64,000 nucleotides of DNA from Bdellovibrio sp. NC01. GTDB taxonomy: Bacteria; Bdellovibrionota; Bdellovibrionia; Bdellovibrionales; Bdellovibrionaceae. The stretch lies in NCBI RefSeq assembly GCF_006874625.1, contig NZ_CP030034.1, forward strand, positions 1,240,001 to 1,304,000, read 5' to 3'. The notes beneath the pieces are model-generated. The model was not told the DNA's origin and made no database searches. It saw only the letters and a list, made by a program, of their open reading frames with translations. Positions 24,552 to 32,972 of the stretch are shown here, in pieces. Numbering within the stretch: the first letter of the stretch is position 1; the number at the start of each line of letters is the position of its first letter. The position numbers and the translations under genes were made by a program.

Positions 24552-27218
24552 CTAAATATTTGTTTCAGAGACTATGTTGCGTCTTAGAGAAGGATGTATT
24601 AGGACCACTTCACTGACGGTTCCATTTGTATTTGATTTTAAACTTACTACTTTCGCGCATCCTGCTTTTTCAAGTAAAGCCATGCCTGAAATCACATCAC
24701 ATCTTTTCTTTAGTTGAGGCCAGTTTTTACGATAGATCTCACGGACGGTAAGGCCATTTGTGAGAGATCCCGACTCAATTTTTTCAAGTAAAATAAGAGA
24801 CTTTGCTACCTCTGGGGAGCTGCATCCAAGGTATGTCTTGCGAGCATGAGCTTCGATGATTTCACCCCAGCGTATTGCAAGAACTAAGGAGTTGTATGAA
24901 ATTGGTTCAAGCTTTTCGCAGTTAGTGGATAGCTGTTCGCAAAGGTGAAAGATTAATGCGAGGGTGCAGACAGTATTAGGATGCTTGCCTAGAAAGGCTT
25001 CAAGTGCTTCTGATTTAGATTCACGTGCTTCTTTTTCTATGTTTGAAATAAGCCAAGTTACAAATAGTGACTGTGCGTGTTGCGAAAAACCAATATATGG
25101 AAGACCGGATTTATCCATGGCCTCAATACCTTTGTTCTTTGCAGAAAAGGTCGAAAGATTTTTCATAACCGTTTGAAGATCGTTGAAGGCATCAATATTG
25201 GGTTCTCGATCAACGTATCTATAAGGAACGTCATCGGGCCAGATTAGAACAAAACGCGCCATGAGGCCGTCGGCACCGGAGCCGCCGTTGTTGGCCGCGC
25301 TAATATATTCTGCCAATGGACCCGGTTGGATCCCTCCAACGATTGATGCAACAGTTGCTTTAAGAGAAACCGCTTCTCTTGATCTTCTGCGCTCAACGTA
25401 AGGCACTTTGCCGTTGTAAAGTTCAAGATAAAGTCCGCGATCTTGCTCGCGACCTTTGATATTTAAACCTTTTAACCAGGCGGAAAGCTCGTCTCTAACA
25501 ATTAAGAGGCCATTGGGATTATCCTTCAAAACATCGACAAGCGCTTCTTTAGTTGTATCACTTACGAAGTAAACCACCTCGGCCGGTCTCCCATTGCGCA
25601 ACTGATACTCAATACGAGCAATCTGTTCTTTAATTTCGTCACGTGAATTATTAGAATTGTCTGAGTCTTCGTGCTCTTCAGTTCGTCTCCCTCTTGAGTT
25701 GAGGGACTTCAAAAGATTGTCACGTTCTTGAGATAAAATTTTTGATTCGGCAAGCCAGTCAGCATGATTTTTCTCGTTTTGATCATGGATCTCAGCACTT
25801 AGATTTTCCAGAAAAGCAATTCCGCAACCTAAAGCGGGTGACTTCTTTTTTGATGGTCTTCCGATGAGCATCGGCCAAAGAACTGGAACGATTGTCCAGG
25901 TATCTTTCAGTTTTGGACGTATTGCTAATTTACGACCGATGAGGCTGGCTGCGACAGCAAATACTGATAGTGAAATATACTCAATGGAAACGGAAATGCG
26001 TTCGGCACAGTCTTTTATGTAGTTGCGAAAAATCGCGGGTAAATCACTATCATCGATCTGTGGTAGAGGCTTAGATCCAAATTCAATTTCTTCAGGTTCG
26101 CGATCCCACTCGTCGTCGAACTTTTCAATCTGATCGCATCCCGAGAATCCTTTATTAATGAGGTCGTCTGGAAAGTTAAGATTCTTACCAATGAATCTTA
26201 AATATTCTTCAGCTTCAGGAGTACTAAGATATTCAAGTTCACACTTCCCTTGTAAAGCATCGTCCACGCCTTTGTAATCGTGATCGCTCCAGTAAAGGAA
26301 CTGGACATTGTAACCTAAATTTTTAAGCTCACCAAAAAGTCGCGCAACCGGGCGGAAGACGCCATGGTTTTTTTCAATATCACGGTCCGGAGCTAGCACT
26401 ATTCTTTCGGGTTTAAGTTCAGAGATAAGTTGTAAGGATCTGCGGCAACTGCTTATGCCTGGTAGGCCTAAAGCGGTGTGAGTGGGGAATTGCTGAGTGA
26501 ATCTAGTGGCCTTAAATTCTCCTTCAGTGACAATTAAAGTTTTATTGTCATGTAAACTTCCATACGCTACATGAATATTTGGATCAAGTTTAACCCCATT
26601 GCGCAGGCTGAACCAATAATAACGGGAGCCGCTATCGTCTACTTCATCTACGCGAAGACGAAGTGAAGAGATTTGTCCTTTCAAGTTCATAGATGGAATA
26701 AAAATTCCGGATCTTTTTAAAGTTTGAACTTTTGTTATTCCATCCACCTGCTTTTTTGTAAAGCCTGGGACATCGAACAAACCATCACCAAATTCACTGT
26801 AAAGGCGTTGAACTGTGAGATCTAAATTGCGGGCAGAACTATACTTGCTCTTCTGAATCGTTTCTTTGAAAAAACCCCTCTGAAGATGTAGATGCTCCAT
26901 ATGATCGTCGTGAAGTAGGCACAGATCCATGAAACGACGATAGATTTTGTCTCTGTGCTCGACGGCTTCATCTTCGCCTAGTGGGCGGCGCGGAACATAG
27001 CTACGAGCAGAGAAAGTCTTGCCTTCCACGTAATTGGGACCTTTGTGAACAAAGTAAGGATCGCCGTTACTGTCGATCTTTTCTCTGATGCAGCCGTCGT
27101 TCTTAAAACGACAGTTGGTAAAGGAACCATTTGAGTCTGTGCTGCACCATTTTTTTGCTCCACAGATAGGGCAAGGACTTTGGCTATTAGCTGTTTGCCA
27201 GTTTGCTGAATTTGACAT
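24552..27218 (-). CDS. DUF3987 primase/helicase-like protein with zinc finger and Toprim-like region
   Basis: An 888-residue protein typical of phage, plasmid and island replication modules. N-terminal zinc-finger-like cysteines (CPICGAKKWC, residues 16-25, with C at about 36 and 42) are followed by a Toprim-like region (TLIVTEGEFKATRF near 228-240; VLAPDRDIEKNHG). The DUF3987 part starts near residue 395. Its P-loop is GRPSKKKSPA (about 452-461), which keeps K and S but lacks the usual second glycine. A Walker-B-like IVRDELSAWLKGL follows, and later the family stretch GGIQPGPLAEYI. AGGAGA precedes the ATG. The role is probably priming or unwinding during replication of the excised element. 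Confidence 0.85.
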   Translation of the reverse strand: MSNSANWQTANSQSPCPICGAKKWCSTDSNGSFTNCRFKNDGCIREKIDSNGDPYFVHKGPNYVEGKTFSARSYVPRRPLGEDEAVEHRDKIYRRFMDLCLLHDDHMEHLHLQRGFFKETIQKSKYSSARNLDLTVQRLYSEFGDGLFDVPGFTKKQVDGITKVQTLKRSGIFIPSMNLKGQISSLRLRVDEVDDSGSRYYWFSLRNGVKLDPNIHVAYGSLHDNKTLIVTEGEFKATRFTQQFPTHTALGLPGISSCRRSLQLISELKPERIVLAPDRDIEKNHGVFRPVARLFGELKNLGYNVQFLYWSDHDYKGVDDALQGKCELEYLSTPEAEEYLRFIGKNLNFPDDLINKGFSGCDQIEKFDDEWDREPEEIEFGSKPLPQIDDSDLPAIFRNYIKDCAERISVSIEYISLSVFAVAASLIGRKLAIRPKLKDTWTIVPVLWPMLIGRPSKKKSPALGCGIAFLENLSAEIHDQNEKNHADWLAESKILSQERDNLLKSLNSRGRRTEEHEDSDNSNNSRDEIKEQIARIEYQLRNGRPAEVVYFVSDTTKEALVDVLKDNPNGLLIVRDELSAWLKGLNIKGREQDRGLYLELYNGKVPYVERRRSREAVSLKATVASIVGGIQPGPLAEYISAANNGGSGADGLMARFVLIWPDDVPYRYVDREPNIDAFNDLQTVMKNLSTFSAKNKGIEAMDKSGLPYIGFSQHAQSLFVTWLISNIEKEARESKSEALEAFLGKHPNTVCTLALIFHLCEQLSTNCEKLEPISYNSLVLAIRWGEIIEAHARKTYLGCSSPEVAKSLILLEKIESGSLTNGLTVREIYRKNWPQLKKRCDVISGMALLEKAGCAKVVSLKSNTNGTVSEVVLIHPSLRRNIVSETNI

Positions 27219-27328
27219 GGGCTCTCCTAATGAATTTTTGGAGAGACTTGCATAGAAAAGTATTAGGACAAAGTTAGCACGCAGGCTGGTTCGTTGTTAG
27301 ATTATCCAAGTATTTTTAGTGGTCGCTG

Positions 27329-28363
27329 TTAGTTGTGATCTTTGGTAGGTATGACTATTACTTTGAAATCATTATTGATTTGAAGAAGTCCTTCCTTATT
27401 TTTTCTTTCGCCTGGCTGAACTGTTTCCAGTAAATTGCCCAATTCAATTGTTGAAAGAGATTTTCTGAGGCCGGTAAGGGCCGTTCTGAGAGCACCACCC
27501 GTACTGGCAATTTTCTTCTGTACAAGCTGTGATGATGCCTGTGGTGCCCGTGCTAGCTGGAGCAGGATATCAACCTCCTGGTTTTTAAGATTAACTTCAC
27601 CATGCCCTGCTAAAGGATAAAGGCAATTTTTCTCGGTATTTAATATTATGATTTTCTGCCTTATCAAAGCATTGATGAGTGTGATTTCCTTTTTTAAACT
27701 TGAGATGTCCTCTTTTAAATAAGTGATGCCAAGCACGCCCTCAAGGTAATGCTCCAAAAAATTAAATTGATCTATTAAGCTTTCATCTGAAAAATTGAAA
27801 TTTAGAAAATCCTGTGGACTTTGAATTTTAAGTGTAAAAAATTCGACTAATGCCCAATCCCAGGCATCCTTAATTGGAGGCCATTCAATTTGACGCCACT
27901 CGGATCTTGCAATGGCGGCGTGGACTAGTTCTAAAGGCGCAAAGAACACCTCTCTCAGAAGTTGGATGCAGAAAGCATATTTGCGCTTTAAAAACTCTTC
28001 AGTGCGGTCTTTGTTTTTGAGCTCTGTGTTGATAATTGGGTAGTCTTTGAGATTTTGATGTGAGTCAGCCAACTGACAGAACTGACACCATATTTTTTCG
28101 GAGTCCTTCTTTGAAGATCCATGTCGCGAGCTTTGTGACCACTTTTTTAGGTGGCATTTGATTGCTAATGAAAGAAGAATCCAATTGAAGTCATTATTGT
28201 CTGAGGTTTTCGGTGAGTGTTTCGTAAAGTCCCGTTGTATCGTAATATAATCGCGAAATGCTAGGCGAAATGGATTGTCATTCCAACCGTCAGAATCTGT
28301 GCGGTCGAATAGCTCTACGAAAACAATTATTTGACGGTTATTTAAAACTTGCTCTGCATCCAC
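27329..28363 (-). CDS. Hypothetical island protein with a possible C-terminal winged helix
   Basis: A 344-residue soluble protein with GTG start preceded by GGAG. The first 240 residues are helical and rich in W, F and K. The last 90 (VDILLQLARAPQASSQLVQK, then GGALRTALTGLRKSL) look like a winged-helix fold. A short pair of Cys residues (WCQFCQL) lies near residue 90. No family is recognised. It is upstream of, and in the same direction as, the DUF3987 gene. It could be a replication initiator or regulator, but nothing proves it. Confidence 0.65.
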   Translation of the reverse strand: MDAEQVLNNRQIIVFVELFDRTDSDGWNDNPFRLAFRDYITIQRDFTKHSPKTSDNNDFNWILLSLAIKCHLKKWSQSSRHGSSKKDSEKIWCQFCQLADSHQNLKDYPIINTELKNKDRTEEFLKRKYAFCIQLLREVFFAPLELVHAAIARSEWRQIEWPPIKDAWDWALVEFFTLKIQSPQDFLNFNFSDESLIDQFNFLEHYLEGVLGITYLKEDISSLKKEITLINALIRQKIIILNTEKNCLYPLAGHGEVNLKNQEVDILLQLARAPQASSQLVQKKIASTGGALRTALTGLRKSLSTIELGNLLETVQPGERKNKEGLLQINNDFKVIVIPTKDHN

Positions 28364-28529
28364 ATCCAGACTCCGTTTGCTGGTTTGTAGGCTATCCTGT
28401 CAGTTCTGTCAGCTGTCGAAAGTACAGGAGCTAGTGAGATGAAAGAGAACAGGTATGCACATGGAGATTGTCGCGGCGGGTTACGTTATTTGCGCAACTG
28501 ATCTTCCCATTTCTGTGACCCAAAGAAAT

Positions 28530-29906
28530 TTAACTATAAATTTTTACGTTATGACCTAGCGCCTTTAAAGCCTTGCTAGTGCGCCCGTTACGGGGGGGAT
28601 ATCTATCCGGCATAGCCCAACCAATAATCTCACCCATGCAGCTCAATCCAAATTGAGGTATATGCCACTCGTCAGTAAAGGTGGCTTGCCATAAACGTTC
28701 ACAAATATCGTCGGGGCTACCCTTGTAAAGAACGAAGCGAATGACGTCTACGACGTTGGAGTGATTGCCCGATTTTTGTGTCCAAATCCACTTTGAGACC
28801 ACCTCTAGTCTTTTGGGTTGATTAAAGCTGGTGTTACTTTCGAGCCCCAATGTTTGGTTCTTGGTTTGGCGGGACGAGTGCCAGAATGCGAAAATACTTT
28901 GGCAGATCTTGAGGAACTCAGCTTCATTGATGTTTAGTAAGCCTCGTTCTGTCAGAATGTCCTTCAAGTAGGGAGCCTTTTCATAAATAGCTTTGTCTTC
29001 ATCCTCAACTGGTTTTCCTAGCTCACGCCACCAAGACATGGCATCTTCCAAAGCGGCCTGAGGACGAGTTCTATTTTTCTCATAAAATTCTTCATGCTTT
29101 GAACTGTTGCCTGTTTTAATAAAACTGTAAAAGTATGCATGCAAAAATTGATCGACCTGCACGCCTTTGGGGACGTCTTTAGAGATCCATTTAGGGCGGT
29201 ATTTATCTGATGAAACTTGTTCGGAAATTTGTCTAAGTATTTCAAGAGTATCATTCCATTCCGCCAAAAACTTGAGACGCTTTTTCTCGTTGGCGCTTTT
29301 CTTTGACACGACCGTAAGACCCTCAAACTTTGGTGATATAAAACTTCCAATCTTGTTCTCAAATGCCTTTTCTAAGTCTTTCTGTTGGATGCTTAAGTCA
29401 GAATATTTATTGTAAAAGGTATCTTCGACATCCTTTATCTTATTAAATAACTCGCGTGTTAGAGGAGCGGATCGTTCATCAATTCCCTCGAAGAGATCGT
29501 TTAGTTCTGAAATTAGCCCTTCAGTTTCAAGTTGTTCTTGAGAAATAAAAACGCCACATTCAATATTTTTATACCAGGCACGCTCTGTGAGATTCGCGGA
29601 CCCAATGTAAACGCCATATTCTCCAAACCATATGATCTTTGGATGGTAAAACTCCCACACCAATTTGCATTTGAAACCAGGCCCGGAATTAAGGAACTTT
29701 TCCAGAACGCTTGTCCCTACGGAAAGACCACAGTCCATACGCCCCCAAAACTCTAACGGAATGGAATTGATGCGACAAAATTCAAGTAGCTCGGGTGTGC
29801 CACTCGCGTAGGCCACAGCTGCTTTAATCCACTCAACTTGGCCTCGTGAAGAATCTAGAATCTCTCTCAAATAGCTTCCGTTCAATCCATTGGCAATTAG
29901 CTTCAT
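28530..29906 (-). CDS. PLD-like nuclease-fold protein with a single HxK motif
   Basis: A 458-residue protein. Residues about 1-140 form a phospholipase D-like domain: WIKAAVAYASG, then the active-site type motif EFYHPKIIWFGEYGVYIGSA with NLTERAW directly after. Canonical PLD enzymes have HxKxxxxD; here the Asp position is not kept, but GSANLT is. Only one motif is present, so an active enzyme would need to dimerise, as for BfiI-like nucleases. Residues 140-458 are unrecognised, helical and W-rich (WISKDVPKG, WTQKSGNHSNVVDVIRFVLY). AAAGAGGA precedes the ATG. Stand-alone PLD-like genes in islands are often restriction or defence genes; that role here is inference. Confidence 0.75.
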   Translation of the reverse strand: MKLIANGLNGSYLREILDSSRGQVEWIKAAVAYASGTPELLEFCRINSIPLEFWGRMDCGLSVGTSVLEKFLNSGPGFKCKLVWEFYHPKIIWFGEYGVYIGSANLTERAWYKNIECGVFISQEQLETEGLISELNDLFEGIDERSAPLTRELFNKIKDVEDTFYNKYSDLSIQQKDLEKAFENKIGSFISPKFEGLTVVSKKSANEKKRLKFLAEWNDTLEILRQISEQVSSDKYRPKWISKDVPKGVQVDQFLHAYFYSFIKTGNSSKHEEFYEKNRTRPQAALEDAMSWWRELGKPVEDEDKAIYEKAPYLKDILTERGLLNINEAEFLKICQSIFAFWHSSRQTKNQTLGLESNTSFNQPKRLEVVSKWIWTQKSGNHSNVVDVIRFVLYKGSPDDICERLWQATFTDEWHIPQFGLSCMGEIIGWAMPDRYPPRNGRTSKALKALGHNVKIYS

Positions 29907-30150
29907 TTTCCCATCCTCTTTGTGAGATGCATGAGTATTTCTTATGCTTTTTAGATTGCCTCATCACAATGTAAACAAGAAGAAATTTCATAAGACTTTC
30001 GTCTTTGGTCGATATGACAAATTGAAGCCCTAGACGTTCTCCAAAATCTCAAAATCCATAATACAGGTTATAAGAAAATGAAGACGCATAAACCTAATAA
30101 TATGGTGAAGATCACCGAAGAAAGGCATCGTGACATTCAAAGAATTGCCC

Positions 30151-30342
30151 ATGAATCAAAAGCTACTTTTTACTGCGCATACGCTTGTTGCATTCGCAGG
30201 TTTGCTAGCAGCATACGCAAATATTCTTGCCCTAACTGAAAAAGGTGTGTTGCCTGCGGAAATTACAAGTACGAAAAACAACAATATTAATTCTAACTCT
30301 GTGTCATCTCAACAGAGAAGCCGCAGTGGATTTTTTGAATGA
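30151..30342 (+). CDS. Possible small membrane protein
   Basis: A 63-residue frame with one membrane helix (FTAHTLVAFAGLLAAYANILAL) and a polar N/S/Q-rich tail. It ends 7 bp before the next start, as expected for coupled genes. The ribosome-binding site is weak, and an in-frame GTG at 30130 is an alternative. Low confidence. Confidence 0.35.
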   Translation: MNQKLLFTAHTLVAFAGLLAAYANILALTEKGVLPAEITSTKNNNINSNSVSSQQRSRSGFFE

Positions 30343-30349
30343 GGAGCAT

Positions 30350-30727
30350 ATGGATTTATACACTAGACGATTGATTGAGAGGCGGGCTCTGCAGCTCACC
30401 AGAATTTGCGAAGATTTTTTACTGCACAAAGAAGATCAATCCGACGATGTCATCGTTAATGGCTTTAAATGGGGATTTCTGATTCTAAGAAAACCCAAGC
30501 GTTATCTTGAGGAATTTAAACATGGATCCCTCTTGATTGATCCGCACCTCTTGCAACGAGCTTTCTTACGCCACCAAGACCAGATCGACGGTCATGAGGG
30601 CATGATGGAAGAGGAAAAGTTGATCTTAGAGGAATTTAGCGAAGAAGCCTCTGAATGGATGGCTATAAATCCTCGTACAATTTCATTGGTTCCTGAACTG
30701 GTGGAGCCGGATCGCTACACATACTAA
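30350..30727 (+). CDS. Hypothetical acidic island protein
   Basis: A 125-residue charged, helical protein (LIERRALQLTRICEDFLLHK; GHEGMMEEEKLILEEFSEE). ATGAGGAG lies shortly before the ATG, which decides this start over an in-frame ATG 105 bases upstream. No family is recognised. It precedes the tyrosine recombinase gene by 81 bp on the same strand. Confidence 0.6.
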   Translation: MDLYTRRLIERRALQLTRICEDFLLHKEDQSDDVIVNGFKWGFLILRKPKRYLEEFKHGSLLIDPHLLQRAFLRHQDQIDGHEGMMEEEKLILEEFSEEASEWMAINPRTISLVPELVEPDRYTY

Positions 30728-30808
30728 TTAAGCTGTGAAAAAAGCATGCAACATATCAACCCATAAGTTGCACGAGTCTTATTTCAGATCGAAAGGAAGT
30801 TATTTCTA

Positions 30809-31759
30809 ATGAGTTTTTTGCCAATAAAAATCGAAAATTTTGTGCAACATATGGATCAGGATGAACTTCCTGCGCTGATTGTTCGGTACTTTCATGAGGA
30901 AGTCGTTGGTCGTTCTCCGCATACCCTCTACGCTAGAAAAACAGACCTAGGAAAATTTTGTCTCTTCTACCACGCCATCAATGGACACCTGCAAGTAAAA
31001 GGCTTAATGCCCCAAGATGTGAAATTGTATTTAAATGACCTCGAAGCCAAAGGGTATGCCGCGAACTCGCGGAATCGACAATTGGGCTCAATTAGAGCTT
31101 TTGGATCATGGTTACTTGAAAATGGGTTCGTGAAGATTCACCCATGTAAGTCTATTCGTGATGTCCATGTTGATCTCGGTGTTCCCAAAGCCCCACGTGA
31201 TCGCGAGTATCATAGGCTTCGTAAGGCCGCAGAGGTCAGGGCCACAAATACAGGTTTTCGATTCTCTCAGCACTTCCGGGATATGGTGATTTTGGAAACA
31301 TTGAATTCCAGCGGTTTGCGTATCAGTGAGCTTTTGTCCATCAAGTTAGGACAATTAAAGGGAAAGAGGTTCCATAACGTGAAATGCAAAGGCGGAAAAG
31401 TACGCTCGATTTCTATCAAGTCTGGCACTTGTGAATTGATTGGGACCTATGTTTCAAGCCACAGAACCGAAGGGAGTGAGTATTTATTCACCTCGAAAAA
31501 TGGACTGCAGCTTGATCGTGTTACGGTATGGAAGTCACTTAAGAAAATTGCGCAAGCTGCTTCCGCAAATCTTCAGCCCCACGAGAAAATGACCTTGCAT
31601 CCGCATATGCTCCGCCATCGTCACGGGTTCAAAAGCCGTGAAGCTAAGGATGCCGTTTTCGCGGCAGCCCGACTTGGGCATTGCTCACTAAATTTCGTAC
31701 ATAGATATACTCAAGAAACAACAGAAGAAGAACAAATCATTCTAGAGAAAATTGATTAG
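30809..31759 (+). CDS. Tyrosine recombinase (XerC/D-like integrase)
   Basis: A 316-residue tyrosine recombinase. The N-terminal SAM-like core-binding domain spans about 20-115 (SPHTLYARKTDLGKFCLFYH; NSRNRQLGSIRAFGSWLLEN). The catalytic domain shows R in SSGLRISELLSI (about R170), the beta-hairpin lysine in VKCKGGKVRSI, HPHMLRHRHGFKS, and the tyrosine in LGHCSLNFVHRYTQ (about Y299). All catalytic residues are present. It sits in the middle of the island, far from either end, so it is unlikely to be the integrase for these borders. Possible roles are resolution of multimers, a cassette within the island, or a relic of an older element. Confidence 0.92.
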   Translation: MSFLPIKIENFVQHMDQDELPALIVRYFHEEVVGRSPHTLYARKTDLGKFCLFYHAINGHLQVKGLMPQDVKLYLNDLEAKGYAANSRNRQLGSIRAFGSWLLENGFVKIHPCKSIRDVHVDLGVPKAPRDREYHRLRKAAEVRATNTGFRFSQHFRDMVILETLNSSGLRISELLSIKLGQLKGKRFHNVKCKGGKVRSISIKSGTCELIGTYVSSHRTEGSEYLFTSKNGLQLDRVTVWKSLKKIAQAASANLQPHEKMTLHPHMLRHRHGFKSREAKDAVFAAARLGHCSLNFVHRYTQETTEEEQIILEKID

Positions 31760-31775
31760 TCTTTATATCGCAAGC

Positions 31776-31955
31776 TCAAGGCACCGCAGCTGCGGCAATT
31801 ACTTGTGTTCCGATCGCCCATACAGTTTCTGATACAGACAAAGCGCATGTTTTAGTTTCCATGTGGTCTCCTTGTTTCTCGGCTGGTGTTGATAATTTCA
31901 AAGCTATCATTTTCACTACGAACATTAGGACAAGAGCGACCAAAAGCACTTTCAT
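31776..31955 (-). CDS. Candidate small exported peptide with an internal start
   Basis: A 59-codon frame. It begins with a hydrophobic leader (KVLLVALVLMFVVKMIAL), followed by STPAEKQGD and a 28-residue part METKTCALSVSETVWAIG plus a short alanine-rich end. The internal ATG (31862) has an ideal AAGGAG six bases upstream, while the outer ATG has only a weak site. So either a 59-residue membrane peptide, a 28-residue peptide, or both are made. The rest of the gene-free stretch 31760-32165 shows nothing else I can support. Confidence 0.4.
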   Translation of the reverse strand: MKVLLVALVLMFVVKMIALKLSTPAEKQGDHMETKTCALSVSETVWAIGTQVIAAAAVP

Positions 31956-32165
31956 TCCACAGCTGAAGCCCCAGGCAGTCAGCCCCTTCAGCTTGCGAAC
32001 CTAAACGATATCATAGTTATGATTTTCGCAATAGTCCGTTCAGAGAGAATCTCATTGTTAGACAATTACTCGTTAGTAGAATCATCCCTTTATCCGGGTA
32101 TAAGTCCTATGAGTAGAAGACAATGTCGTCTTCTATGAAATCGCCTAGATGGCGAAGGAGTATCT

Positions 32166-32390
32166 ATGGACACCATCAACGAAAAGAAACAAAACAAAGT
32201 CTTGCGAAAACGCGAAATTGACTGGGTTGAGGCCGGAATGCAAGTCGCAATTTTGATCGGCACGGGAGCGGCCATGGCCCTCGGTGGATCGCTTGCGAAC
32301 GCTTGTGTGAACAAAGTGACATCGGGCTTAAAGCCTTCCCGGCCTCTGCCTGATAATGTTGTCGAGTTAAAAAAGACAGTTAACGGATAA
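32166..32390 (+). CDS. Small hypothetical membrane-associated protein
   Basis: A 74-residue protein with a basic N-terminus (EKKQNKVLRKREIDWVEAG) and a central hydrophobic, glycine-rich helix (AILIGTGAAMALGGSLA). AAGGAG lies six bases before the ATG. No family is recognised. Confidence 0.6.
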   Translation: MDTINEKKQNKVLRKREIDWVEAGMQVAILIGTGAAMALGGSLANACVNKVTSGLKPSRPLPDNVVELKKTVNG

Positions 32391-32434
32391 TGCTATTTAT
32401 AGCCAAGGATGGCGGCTTTGTTCAGCGGGTAGGA

Positions 32435-32520
32435 CAGGACTCAAAAGGCTCTATAAAAGCCAGGTCTATTGCGCTTGCCAGGGAGTCCTGTGCGACTAAT
32501 GAGACAACTGTGCGATTAAT
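32435..32520. promoter_or_regulatory. Operator-like repeats upstream of the XRE regulator
   Basis: CTGTGCGACTAAT (32488-32500) and CTGTGCGATTAAT (32508-32520) are direct repeats 20 bp apart, about two helical turns. An 8-bp inverted repeat CAGGACTC (32435-32442) / GAGTCCTG (32483-32490) overlaps the first copy. They lie 48-133 bp before the XRE gene. Confidence 0.55.
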
Positions 32521-32567
32521 CGTTTCGACATACCCAAAAATCTAAACAAATCCGAAAATAAACTCGC

Positions 32568-32891
32568 ATGAAAAAACTTAAACTTCACGAGACTATTCCA
32601 GCATTGCTTAAAAAACGTGGAATGACTTTACGTGCGTTAGCTAAAGCATCTAAAGTTCCGCCGTCCAATATTTCAGGATGGGCAGTTCCTGGCGCTAAGC
32701 CTAAAGACATTTTGCAAGTTGCTGCTGTGGCAGAAGCTCTCGAGGTCAGTTTGAACTTTCTTTTGTTTGGAAAACCGGAGAAAAAAATTGACCTTGATGA
32801 ACTTCCTTCTGAGGTCGTTGTGAGTGGTGTGTACAGACTTCGTCTAGAACGCATCATTCAGCACAAAAACCAAGACGAAGATGAGGACTAA
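32568..32891 (+). CDS. XRE-family transcriptional regulator
   Basis: A 107-residue protein with a helix-turn-helix over residues about 7-65 (LLKKRGMTLRALAKASKVPP, then SNISGWAVPGAKP and AVAEALEVSLNFLLFG), followed by a short charged tail (HKNQDEDED). It resembles Cro/CI-type repressors of mobile elements. The direct repeats upstream are its likely autoregulatory operator. It may control island cargo or excision. Confidence 0.88.
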   Translation: MKKLKLHETIPALLKKRGMTLRALAKASKVPPSNISGWAVPGAKPKDILQVAAVAEALEVSLNFLLFGKPEKKIDLDELPSEVVVSGVYRLRLERIIQHKNQDEDED

Positions 32892-32972
32892 CTTTAGAGT
32901 CAAGGATGGTATTTTCCCTTTTGATGTCCGAATCTAAATAATTTTCTTTTTAAATATTTATATGGAGGATTT

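Noticed and set aside
32090-32314. A 74-codon minus-strand frame
   Set aside because: It lies opposite the small plus-strand gene at 32166, which has AAGGAG and a better composition.
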